DNA of 6,665 nucleotides from Bacteroidota bacterium (GTDB lineage: Bacteria > Bacteroidota > Bacteroidia > AKYH767-A > CANKSK01), in the NCBI GenBank assembly GCA_947485425.1, contig CANKSK010000063.1:1-6665 (forward strand). The letters are read 5' to 3'. The notes under the pieces are model-generated. The model saw nothing but the letters and a program-made list of their open reading frames with translations, was not told where the DNA came from and did no database searches. A program made the position numbers and the translations under genes. Below are positions 1 to 6,665 of this stretch, piece by piece (the first letter of the stretch is position 1; every line of letters begins with the position of its first letter).

Positions 1-1
1 T

Positions 2-1981
2 CAAGATAGGAGGCCTTGTGGTACTTCTGAAATGGTTAAAGAGGCCTTGAAGAAAAATCCTGATGCTGCTAAAAAATTAGCAGATTTAGAATATTTTACT
101 CAACATACCCCCAATTTAAAAATGAATACCGGCGGGGTATTGATTATACCTGTGGTATTTCATATCATTCACCAGTATGGTAATGAAAATATTCCCAAGA
201 GTCAGGTGTTGGACGCTATGAGAATCATCAATGAAGATTACAGAAAAAGAAATGCCGATACCGTAAATATTGTTCCTGCCTTTCAAAATTTAGCGGCAGA
301 TATTCAGGTTGAATTTCGTCTGGCACAAATCGATCCATTTGGAAATTGTACGGATGGCATTACGAGAACGGTTTCTGATTTAACACGTGCAGGAGATGAG
401 TCTGTAAAGGATTTAATTTCATGGAATACGACCACGCAAAAATATTTGCAGATATGGGTTGTGCAAACCATTGCAAGTGGAGCAGGTGGATATAGTGCTT
501 ATCCCGGTGTTTTTGGAACCAAATACGAAGGTGTTATTATCAGGAGTGACCAGACGACCGATCGTTCCATTACGCATGAAATTGGACATTATTTAAATTT
601 GATACATACTTGGGGTAACTCCAATAATCCTGCGCTTCCAATTAATTGTGGAGACGATGACAATGTAATGGATACTCCAAATACAATAGGACATACCAGT
701 TGCGATTTGAACGTTGGAACCTGTGGAAGTGCTATTGATAATGTTCAAAATTATATGGAATATTCTTTTTGTTCCAATATGTTTACAAAGGGACAAAGTG
801 CAAGGATGAATTCGGCTCTTAATTTTAATGTTGGTGACAGAAACAATTTATGGGCTGCCTCAAATTTAATTGCCACTGGTACCAATGATGGATATGTTGC
901 TCAACAGTGTAAACCCGTTGTTGATTTTGCCATAAAAAATAATCTAATATGCGAAGGCAGCTCTGTAACCTATACTGATTTGTCATGGAATGCGGATACG
1001 CTGCATTATAATTGGACTTTTCCAGGAGGAACCCCATCAACTTCGAATGTAAAGGATCCGGTTATTCAATACAATACTGCAGGAACCTATAATGTTGTTT
1101 TGAATGTGAGTAATACTGGGGGCAGTACCACTTTGACAAAAACGAATTCAATACGTGTGTTATCAAAAAGTACAGCCATCCCAATGAATACTTTTTCAGA
1201 GGGATTTGAAAGCATGACATTTCCCAATACCGATTGGCTTTTAAATAATGCTGATGCGTCAAAAACATGGTCTATTGTGACCAATGCCGGGTACAACAGT
1301 TCAAAAAGTATAAAGATGAATAATTTTGGAAATACAGTTGGTGCTATTGATGAATTTATTACGCCTCAATTTGATTTCAGTAATACAAGCAGACCCGTTT
1401 TATCATTTAGATTATCAGGTGCTCGCAAGACGACACTAGAAAATGATCAGTTAAGGGTTTTGGTTTCTACGGATTGTGGTGAGACATGGAAAGTAAAATA
1501 CAGCAAGAAAGGCGGATTGCTTGCCAATGCAGGTCTTTATGCTACGGCTTTTAAACCGGGTTCAAATAGTCAGTGGAGGGTTGATAGCATCGTAAATCTT
1601 CAGTTATATGCAGGAAATCCTTCGGTACGCTTTAAATTTGAATTTACGAGTGATGGAGGAAATAACATATATATTGACAATATCAATTTAGACAATGCAA
1701 CAAGTATTGAGGATGTAGAACTGGAAAAATTTGGCGTGGCATTGTTTCCAAATCCTTCTGAAGACGAAATAACGCTTCGCTTTAATTTGCATGCGGAGAA
1801 AAAAGTTTCTCTTCAAATTTTAGATATAATGGGTAGGCAAGTAAGATGGATAGATGCAAAAAGTTTCCCTGTCGGAGAGCATCGTCTTTTAATCAAAAAG
1901 AATGAGTTGCCTTCCGGAAGTTATATTGTAAAACTTTTTTTGAATGGAGAACCCATTGTTCGAAAGATGATATTACAATAA
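2..1981 (+). CDS. Secreted M43-family zinc metalloprotease with PKD and T9SS sorting domains (5' end cut off by window)
   Basis: This is a secreted endopeptidase of the pappalysin/cytophagalysin type (MEROPS M43). The first ATG is at base 32, but the frame is open to the window edge and the residues before it (QDRRPCGTSE) resemble the early mature part of this family. The real start and signal peptide are therefore off the window. Numbering from the Met at 32, the catalytic domain covers about 35-280. It has the zinc motif HEIGHYLNLIH at 182-192 (ligands H182, H186, H192; catalytic E183) and a Met-turn at NYMEY (M242), with several cysteines between them. A PKD domain follows at about 295-376 (WTFPGG, then AGTYNVVLNVSN). 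Next is a MAM or choice-of-anchor-J-like beta-sandwich at about 388-555, ending in YIDNINL. The C-terminus (about 568-649, from LFPNPS) is a T9SS type A sorting domain, normally cleaved after export. The natural substrate cannot be told. The gene converges on polA, 12 bases stop to stop. Family assignment is firm; the boundaries of the middle domain are approximate. Confidence 0.93.
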   Translation, partial: QDRRPCGTSEMVKEALKKNPDAAKKLADLEYFTQHTPNLKMNTGGVLIIPVVFHIIHQYGNENIPKSQVLDAMRIINEDYRKRNADTVNIVPAFQNLAADIQVEFRLAQIDPFGNCTDGITRTVSDLTRAGDESVKDLISWNTTTQKYLQIWVVQTIASGAGGYSAYPGVFGTKYEGVIIRSDQTTDRSITHEIGHYLNLIHTWGNSNNPALPINCGDDDNVMDTPNTIGHTSCDLNVGTCGSAIDNVQNYMEYSFCSNMFTKGQSARMNSALNFNVGDRNNLWAASNLIATGTNDGYVAQQCKPVVDFAIKNNLICEGSSVTYTDLSWNADTLHYNWTFPGGTPSTSNVKDPVIQYNTAGTYNVVLNVSNTGGSTTLTKTNSIRVLSKSTAIPMNTFSEGFESMTFPNTDWLLNNADASKTWSIVTNAGYNSSKSIKMNNFGNTVGAIDEFITPQFDFSNTSRPVLSFRLSGARKTTLENDQLRVLVSTDCGETWKVKYSKKGGLLANAGLYATAFKPGSNSQWRVDSIVNLQLYAGNPSVRFKFEFTSDGGNNIYIDNINLDNATSIEDVELEKFGVALFPNPSEDEITLRFNLHAEKKVSLQILDIMGRQVRWIDAKSFPVGEHRLLIKKNELPSGSYIVKLFLNGEPIVRKMILQ

Positions 1982-1985
1982 TGGA

Positions 1986-2004
1986 GAGCGCATTTAATGT
2001 GCTT
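1986..2004 (+). terminator. Weak hairpin at the convergent protease/polA junction
   Basis: Bases 1987-1993 (AGCGCAT) can pair with 1997-2003 (ATGTGCT) around a TTA loop, with one G-U wobble. A further G-U pair is possible at 1986/2004. The hairpin begins 5 bases after the protease stop codon, and its loop is the polA stop codon on the other strand. It is better formed in the plus-strand RNA, because the wobbles become A-C mismatches in the minus-strand RNA. No T-run follows on either strand, so it is not a classical intrinsic terminator. It may only slow or protect the protease transcript. Confidence 0.25.
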
Positions 2005-4819
2005 CTAACCAATTGTTTCCTGATCCTATTTCTATTTCAACGGGCACTGTAAGCGGAATTGCATTTTTCATTCTCTCTTCAATGATGGGCATAATAAAAG
2101 GCACTTCCTCTTTGTGTGCATCGAATATCAATTCATCATGTACTTGCAAAATCATTTTTGATTTTAGCTTCATTTTTTTAAAGTCTTGGTAGATATGAAT
2201 CATTGCAATTTTGATCATATCTGCTGCAGATCCTTGTATAGGTGCATTGATTGCATTTCTTTCAGCAAAACCCCTGATTACTGCATTTTGCGAATGGATA
2301 TCTTTTAAATATCTTTTTCTTCCAAGCATGGTTTCAACATACCCATGATCTCTTGCAAATTGGATGGTGTCATCCATATAATTTTTTATGCTGGGATATT
2401 TGATGAAATATTGTTCGATAATAAATGCCGCTTCTTTTCTTGGAATGTTTAGCCTTTGAGAAAGGCCAAAGGCAGAGATGCCGTATATGATGCCAAAGTT
2501 CACCATTTTGGCATTTCTTCTCATATTGGTATCTACTTCATTTAATTCGATGCCATAAATTTTAGCGGCGGTAGCTGTATGAATATCTTGCTTTTGTTTA
2601 AAGGCATCAAGCATTGAAGTGTCTTTGCATATTTCTGCAATAATTCGGAGTTCTATCTGCGAATAATCCGCTGAAATGAACGTATAGTTTTCGTTTCTTG
2701 GGATAAAGGCCCTTCGAATTTCTTTTCCTTTAGCGGTTCGAATGGGAATATTTTGCAAGTTTGGATTGTTTGAACTGAGCCTACCTGTTGCGGCAACTGC
2801 TTGATTATAGGAAGTGTGTATGCGACCTGTTCTTGCGTTAATCATAAATGGCAATGGATCTACATAGGTGTTTTTTAGTTTTTGTAATTCTCTATAATCT
2901 AGAATTTTTTCAATGATAGGATGTTTGAATGCAAGCTTCGATAATACATCTTCGCCAGTAGCATATTGACCTGTTTTGGTTTTTTTAGCCTTATCATCAA
3001 TTTTGAGTTTGTCAAAAAGAATTTCGCCTAATTGTTTTGGCGAGGCAATATTGAAGGTTGTTTCAGCAAGTTCATAGATGATTTTTTCAATGGAAAAAAT
3101 ATCTGTTTCCAGTTCTTTTGAAAGATTGGATAAAACATTTTTATCGATGGCTACACCCTCTGTTTCCATGTCTACTAAAACTTCTATTAGAGGCGTTTCA
3201 ATGGTTTGAAAAAGTTTTTCAAGATTTGCAGCTTGAAGTTCCGGTTCCAATGCTGATTTTAGCTGAAAGGTTACATCGGCATCTTCACAAGCATATTCAC
3301 ATACCTTTTCAACAGAAACATCGCGCATACTGATTTGATCTGCTTTTTTCTCTCCAATTAGATTTTGAATGCTAATGGGCGCATATGACAAATAAATATT
3401 GGCAAGCAAATCCATATTGTGCCGCATATCGGGTTCTATTAAATAATGTGCGAGCATGGTATCCCAAATTTTGCCTTTTACTTCAATTTCATACCATTTT
3501 AAAACGCTCATATCATACTTCAGATTCTGCCCACATTTTTCTATGTTTTCATTTTCAAAAAAATCTTTAAATTCAGCAATAATAGTGCATGCTTCGGTAT
3601 AATTATTTGGGAAACTAACATAACAGGCCGCGTTTTTCTTCCACGACAATGCAAGGCCAACAATCTCTGCACTATTGGCATCAAGGCTTGTGGTCTCAAG
3701 ATCAAAGCAACATGATTGAACATGCTTCAATTCCTCAAGGAGTTTTTCTCTTTTCTCCTTGGTGTCTATTAAAGTATATTGATGAGGAATGTCTAGTATG
3801 GTTTTGAGCTGCGTTGGAGAGTCCTCCGTATTTTGGATGAGATCTTCGCTTTGTGAGTCTGTATCAAAATCAAAAAGCCCTGCTTGTCCTTTGTTGTCTT
3901 TTTCTGCTGTTCCCTTGCTTTGCTTGGGTGCTTCTTTTTCTTCAAAAATTCTTTTATATAAACCTTTAAATTCAAGTTCATTGAAGAGTTCTGTTAACAG
4001 ATTTTTATCCGGCTCTTCAAGAAGCAATTTGTTTTCATCAAATTCTACAGGTACATCACACAAAATGGTAGCAAGTTTTTTTGAGAGCAATGCTTGACTG
4101 GCATGTGTTTCAACTTTTTCGCGCATTTTATCTTTCAAAGAGGATGAATTGGCAATGAGATTTTCAATGCTACCATATTCAGCAATCAGAATTTTGGCTG
4201 TTTTTTCTCCGATGCCGGGAATACCGGGAATATTATCCGCAGCATCACCCCAAAGTCCAAGGAGGTCTCTTACCTGATCTACATTGGAGATATTGAATTT
4301 TTCGAGGACCTCAGGAATACCAAGAACTTCTGCTGGTTTTCCAAAGCTGGCAGGTTTATAAATAAAAATATTTTCAGAAACCAATTGTGCAAAGTCTTTG
4401 TCGGGAGTCATCATAAACACTTTATAATGATGTTGCTCCGCTTTTTTTGCCATTGTACCGATGATATCATCTGCTTCAAATCCTGGTTTGCGAATTACAG
4501 GTATTTTGAAAGCCTCCAGTAAAGAAATAATGTAGGGTATAGACAAAGCAAGGTCTTCAGGGATTGCATCTCTATGGGCTTTATATTCTGCAAATTCCTC
4601 ATGTCTTGCGGTAGGTTCTGAGGTGTCAAAAGCGACTGCAATATGTGTGGGCTTTTGTTTGTTGATAATTTCCAAAAGCGTATTGGTAAAACCAAAAATG
4701 GCAGAGGTATTTAATCCTTTCGAATTATATCTGGGATTCTTGCTAAAGGCAAAAAAGGCACGGTAAATAAGTGCCATGGCATCAAGCAGAAATAATTTTT
4801 TTTCAGGTTCTGTATTCAT
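1994..4819 (-). CDS. polA: DNA polymerase I (5'-nuclease, 3'-5' exonuclease and polymerase)
   Basis: This is DNA polymerase I, which removes RNA primers, fills gaps in Okazaki-fragment maturation and resynthesises DNA in excision repair. It has 941 residues, against 928 in E. coli, so it is full length. The 5'-nuclease domain (about 1-290) keeps its acidic metal ligands: D13, D65, E115/D117/D118, D140/D142 and D192/D195, the last pair in GDAADNIPG ahead of the helix-hairpin-helix. A charged linker (about 292-345) follows. The proofreading domain (about 346-530) looks active: D373 and E375 in FDLETTSLD, D436 in NLKYD, and Y509/D513 in YACEDADV. The polymerase domain has motif A DYSQIELR (D718), motif B RRNAKMVNFGIIYG (R767, K771, F775, Y779) and motif C VHDE (H894, D895, E896). 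The Phe at 775 corresponds to E. coli F762, which discriminates against dideoxynucleotides. The start is fixed by two in-frame TAA codons at 4829-4834, with no ATG between them and 4819. No Shine-Dalgarno-like sequence is visible, as is usual in Bacteroidota. It lies downstream of cysS on the same strand. Confidence 0.98.
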   Translation of the reverse strand: MNTEPEKKLFLLDAMALIYRAFFAFSKNPRYNSKGLNTSAIFGFTNTLLEIINKQKPTHIAVAFDTSEPTARHEEFAEYKAHRDAIPEDLALSIPYIISLLEAFKIPVIRKPGFEADDIIGTMAKKAEQHHYKVFMMTPDKDFAQLVSENIFIYKPASFGKPAEVLGIPEVLEKFNISNVDQVRDLLGLWGDAADNIPGIPGIGEKTAKILIAEYGSIENLIANSSSLKDKMREKVETHASQALLSKKLATILCDVPVEFDENKLLLEEPDKNLLTELFNELEFKGLYKRIFEEKEAPKQSKGTAEKDNKGQAGLFDFDTDSQSEDLIQNTEDSPTQLKTILDIPHQYTLIDTKEKREKLLEELKHVQSCCFDLETTSLDANSAEIVGLALSWKKNAACYVSFPNNYTEACTIIAEFKDFFENENIEKCGQNLKYDMSVLKWYEIEVKGKIWDTMLAHYLIEPDMRHNMDLLANIYLSYAPISIQNLIGEKKADQISMRDVSVEKVCEYACEDADVTFQLKSALEPELQAANLEKLFQTIETPLIEVLVDMETEGVAIDKNVLSNLSKELETDIFSIEKIIYELAETTFNIASPKQLGEILFDKLKIDDKAKKTKTGQYATGEDVLSKLAFKHPIIEKILDYRELQKLKNTYVDPLPFMINARTGRIHTSYNQAVAATGRLSSNNPNLQNIPIRTAKGKEIRRAFIPRNENYTFISADYSQIELRIIAEICKDTSMLDAFKQKQDIHTATAAKIYGIELNEVDTNMRRNAKMVNFGIIYGISAFGLSQRLNIPRKEAAFIIEQYFIKYPSIKNYMDDTIQFARDHGYVETMLGRKRYLKDIHSQNAVIRGFAERNAINAPIQGSAADMIKIAMIHIYQDFKKMKLKSKMILQVHDELIFDAHKEEVPFIMPIIEERMKNAIPLTVPVEIEIGSGNNWLEAH

Positions 4820-5024
4820 GATATGCTTTTATTAATTAATTTTTAAGGCAATACGTCTTAAATTGGTTTTGCTTTTTTGAAATGCATTGACCTATAGAAT
4901 GAACATCAAAAAAATTTGATAAAATAAAGGGTAAAATACCAAATGGAATTTTTTTTATATGCTTTGAAGTGATCAATAATTTGAAGAAAAAAACAGCTTT
5001 CTTCATCTCATGAGGATAATCTTT
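4820..5024. other. AT-rich cysS-polA intergenic region
   Basis: This 205-base spacer separates the end of cysS from the start of polA and is about 24% G+C by hand count, well below the genes around it. It contains several short AT-rich inverted repeats: TGAAGAAA/TTTCTTCA (4982-4989 with 4998-5005), ATCAAA/TTTGAT (4905-4910 with 4915-4920), and the palindromes CTCATGAG (5007-5014) and TTAATTAA (near 4832). No Bacteroidota-type promoter (TTTG, then TAnnTTTG) is convincing on the minus strand, although the length leaves room for one. A 56-codon ORF (4836-5006, minus) lies here in phase with the cysS stop. Its G+C is flat across the three codon positions, so I do not call it a gene. Confidence 0.6.
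4982..5005 (-). terminator. Possible weak terminator hairpin after cysS
   Basis: A perfect 8-base inverted repeat (TGAAGAAA with TTTCTTCA) with an 8-base loop begins about 20 bases after the cysS stop codon. The stem has only two G-C pairs. The T-run lies in the loop and distal arm rather than after the stem, so it lacks the classical intrinsic terminator form. It could mark the 3' end of the cysS message or be a chance product of AT-rich sequence. Confidence 0.2.
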
Positions 5025-6530
5025 TTATTCTTCACAGGCCCATTCGGATCCTGATTTAGAATCTCTGAAAACAATACCTGATTTTTTTAATTTTGCCCGA
5101 ATCATATCAACCGTTGCATAATCTTTTTTGTTTTTGGCATCGGTATAATTGTCAAGAATAATAGAGAGCAAGTCTTTATTGAAATCAGGATTGTTAGGAG
5201 CAATTTCTTCAGAAAGGCCTAAAATATCACCTACAAATGTTTTGTAGGTATCTTTCATCATGGCAAATGTATTTTCGCTTAGGGTATCAATTTGTTGAAT
5301 ACCTGATTTAAAAGAATTGATATGTTTAAGCAATTGAAATAATGAGGCAATGGTTATGGCAGAGTTAAAATCATCGTTCATTCCATCATGACATTGTTTA
5401 CAAATATCATTGATTTCACTATTCAGATTGATGTTTAATTCGGCGTTTGCATTTTTATTTTGTGTAAGCCCTTCAAGCGATCGCAAACCATTCATGATTT
5501 TGTGATATCCTTTTTCTGCCGCGTTTAATGCTTCATTGGAGAAATCTACCGTTCCGCGATAATGCGCTTGCAATAAGAAAAACCGTATCGTCATCGGGCT
5601 ATAGGCTTGTTTGAGCAAATGATGATTTCCGGAATAGAATTCTTTTAAGGTAATAAAGTTGCCTAATGATTTTCCCATTTTTTGTCCATTGATGGTGAGC
5701 ATATTGTTATGCACCCAATAATTGGCTTGTGCTTTTCCTGTTGATGCTTTACATTGAGCAATCTCACATTCATGATGTGGAAAAAGCAAGTCCATGCCGC
5801 CTCCATGTATGTCAAAAGTTTCACCCAAATATTTTGTGCTCATCGCAGAACACTCTATATGCCATCCGGGAAAACCTTCTCCCCAAGGAGAGGACCATCG
5901 CATGATATGTTCTGGCTTTGCTTTTTTCCATAAGGCAAAATCTGCTTTATTGCGCTTTTCATCTTGACCGTCAAGTTCTCTGGTTCCTGATACAAGGTCT
6001 TCAAGAACTCTTCCTGATAAATGTCCGTAGGTATGCGATTGATTGAATTTCATTACATCAAAATAAACTGATCCATCTATGACATAGGCAAACCCATTAT
6101 TTAGAATTTGTTCTATGATTGCAATTTGCTCAGGAATATGTCCAGATGCGCGTGGCTCAATGCCAGGCCTAAGCACATTCAAACGGTCGATGTCCTCATG
6201 GTAGCGATCTGTATAATATTGGGCAATCTCCATGGGTTCAAGCTTTTCAATTCGCGCTCTTTTTTGAATTTTATCCTCCCCAGAATCGGCAAGTTCATCT
6301 TCTAAATGTCCTACGTCTGTAATGTTTCTCACATAACGAACTTTTAAGCCGAGGTGGCGGAGATAGCGATAGATCAAGTCAAAGGTAATGGCAGGTCGGG
6401 CATGTCCAAGATGGGCGTCACCATAAACCGTTGGGCCACATAAATAGATGCCTGCATATCCTTCGGTGATGGGTTTAAAAACTTCTTTTTTTCGCGTGAG
6501 GGTATTATAGAGGAGGATTTCAGGATTCAT
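5025..6530 (-). CDS. cysS: Cysteinyl-tRNA synthetase (cysteine--tRNA ligase)
   Basis: This class I aminoacyl-tRNA synthetase joins cysteine to tRNA-Cys using ATP in the cytoplasm and is essential for translation. It has 501 residues against 461 in E. coli. Much of the difference looks like small insertions, one of them at about 300-310 ([11 protein letters not shown]) before the conserved [16 protein letters not shown] segment. The HIGH motif appears as HLGH (40-43) within [15 protein letters not shown]. The KMSKS motif appears as KMGKS (284-288). The zinc site that selects cysteine is intact: C31, C227 (in WHIECSAM), H252 and E256 (in PHHECE). Residues from about 330 onward form the helical DALR-type and C-terminal tRNA-binding part. 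The start at 6530 is the first possible start codon after an in-frame TAG about 36 codons upstream, and the N-terminus ([10 protein letters not shown]) matches the family's usual beginning. polA follows 205 bases downstream on the same strand. Confidence 0.98.
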   Translation of the reverse strand: MNPEILLYNTLTRKKEVFKPITEGYAGIYLCGPTVYGDAHLGHARPAITFDLIYRYLRHLGLKVRYVRNITDVGHLEDELADSGEDKIQKRARIEKLEPMEIAQYYTDRYHEDIDRLNVLRPGIEPRASGHIPEQIAIIEQILNNGFAYVIDGSVYFDVMKFNQSHTYGHLSGRVLEDLVSGTRELDGQDEKRNKADFALWKKAKPEHIMRWSSPWGEGFPGWHIECSAMSTKYLGETFDIHGGGMDLLFPHHECEIAQCKASTGKAQANYWVHNNMLTINGQKMGKSLGNFITLKEFYSGNHHLLKQAYSPMTIRFFLLQAHYRGTVDFSNEALNAAEKGYHKIMNGLRSLEGLTQNKNANAELNINLNSEINDICKQCHDGMNDDFNSAITIASLFQLLKHINSFKSGIQQIDTLSENTFAMMKDTYKTFVGDILGLSEEIAPNNPDFNKDLLSIILDNYTDAKNKKDYATVDMIRAKLKKSGIVFRDSKSGSEWACEE

Positions 6531-6665
6531 AAGTATTCTTTTTGAAATGCATAATTTATCGGGTATAAAGTTATAAAAAATAATCTTTGGGCCGTGTTTA
6601 TAATTGAAGCCGAGATGTTTTTGATAAAGATATAACTTCTATAAAATTAGTAGGCCTCAGATGAA
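6531..6665. other. Upstream region of cysS, no gene seen
   Basis: These 135 AT-rich bases between cysS and the window edge hold no ORF I can support. The cysS frame stays open on the minus strand for about 36 codons up to a TAG, but contains no ATG, GTG or TTG. An ATG on the plus strand at 6661 runs off the edge after five bases and cannot be judged, so a divergent gene starting here is possible but unsupported. Confidence 0.5.
6566..6573 (-). promoter_or_regulatory. Weak candidate -7 element for cysS
   Basis: On the minus strand this reads TAACTTTA, which matches the Bacteroidota -7 consensus TAnnTTTG at five of its six fixed positions. It would give a leader of roughly 30 bases before the cysS ATG. 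No TTTG element is seen at the expected -33 spacing, and the sequence is AT-rich enough for such matches to arise by chance. Confidence 0.2.

Noticed and set aside
593..1296. Several 67-71-codon minus-strand ORFs opposite the protease gene
   Set aside because: They overlap a clearly coding, motif-bearing frame on the other strand, overlap each other, and have no recognisable domain or signal.
3118..3570. Plus-strand ORFs of 61-71 codons opposite polA
   Set aside because: They are antisense to conserved PolA exonuclease and polymerase sequence and have no supporting motif or start-site context.
3789..4097. 102-codon plus-strand ORF antisense to polA, rich in Ser, Leu and Phe
   Set aside because: It lies wholly opposite the polA linker and end of the 5'-nuclease domain. 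Its Ser/Leu/Phe-rich composition is what the complement of Glu/Lys-rich codons gives, and it shows no recognisable motif.
4905..4920. Inverted repeat ATCAAA-AAAA-TTTGAT in the cysS-polA spacer as a possible operator or terminator
   Set aside because: It is a six-base stem with a single G-C pair in 24% G+C sequence, with no T-run after it and no second copy; chance is the simpler explanation.
5007..5014. CTCATGAG palindrome just after cysS
   Set aside because: It is an eight-base palindrome with no room for a hairpin loop, no repeat elsewhere in the spacer and no adjacent T-run; expected by chance.
284..5679. KMGKS instead of KMSKS and HLGH instead of HIGH in CysS as signs of altered activity (considered across the gene, 5025-6530)
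   Set aside because: Both are conservative variants that I recall as usual in Bacteroidota CysS, and the zinc ligands and remaining core are intact.
1..6665. Mobile element, CRISPR array, defence cluster or RNA gene
   Set aside because: No transposase or integrase sequence, terminal inverted repeats, regularly spaced direct repeats or tRNA/rRNA-like sequence was seen; coding sequence fills all but about 350 bases.

Overview
The window looks like an ordinary chromosomal segment of a member of the Bacteroidota. The main evidence is the secreted protease at the left end, which finishes in a type IX secretion (T9SS) sorting domain, a hallmark of that phylum. Low G+C content, no Shine-Dalgarno-like sequence before either visible start codon, and Bacteroidota-style variants in the housekeeping proteins (such as KMGKS in the cysteinyl-tRNA synthetase) agree with this. 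Class and genus cannot be fixed from this sequence alone.

Layout. Bases 2-1981 (+) hold the 3' part of a gene for a secreted M43 (pappalysin/cytophagalysin-like) zinc metalloprotease. Its true start and signal peptide lie to the left of the window. It converges on polA (1994-4819, -), a complete DNA polymerase I with 5'-nuclease, 3'-5' exonuclease and polymerase domains. Only 12 bases separate the two stop codons. Upstream of polA on the same strand, after a 205-base gap of about 24% G+C, is cysS (5025-6530, -), a complete cysteinyl-tRNA synthetase. The last 135 bases (6531-6665) are the region upstream of cysS and contain no gene that I can support.

How the genes relate. cysS and polA are codirectional housekeeping genes (tRNA charging, and DNA repair with Okazaki-fragment processing). 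The gap between them could hold a separate polA promoter, though I found no convincing match to the Bacteroidota consensus there. The protease is functionally unrelated and is probably transcribed separately; it would act outside the cell or on its surface.

I found no mobile element, CRISPR array, tRNA or rRNA gene, or defence or biosynthetic cluster, and nothing that looks like a new system. The points most worth a second look are a possible sliding-clamp-binding peptide in the PolA linker, a 62-codon open frame directly behind and in phase with the cysS stop codon (its composition argues against coding), and an imperfect hairpin at the protease/polA junction.
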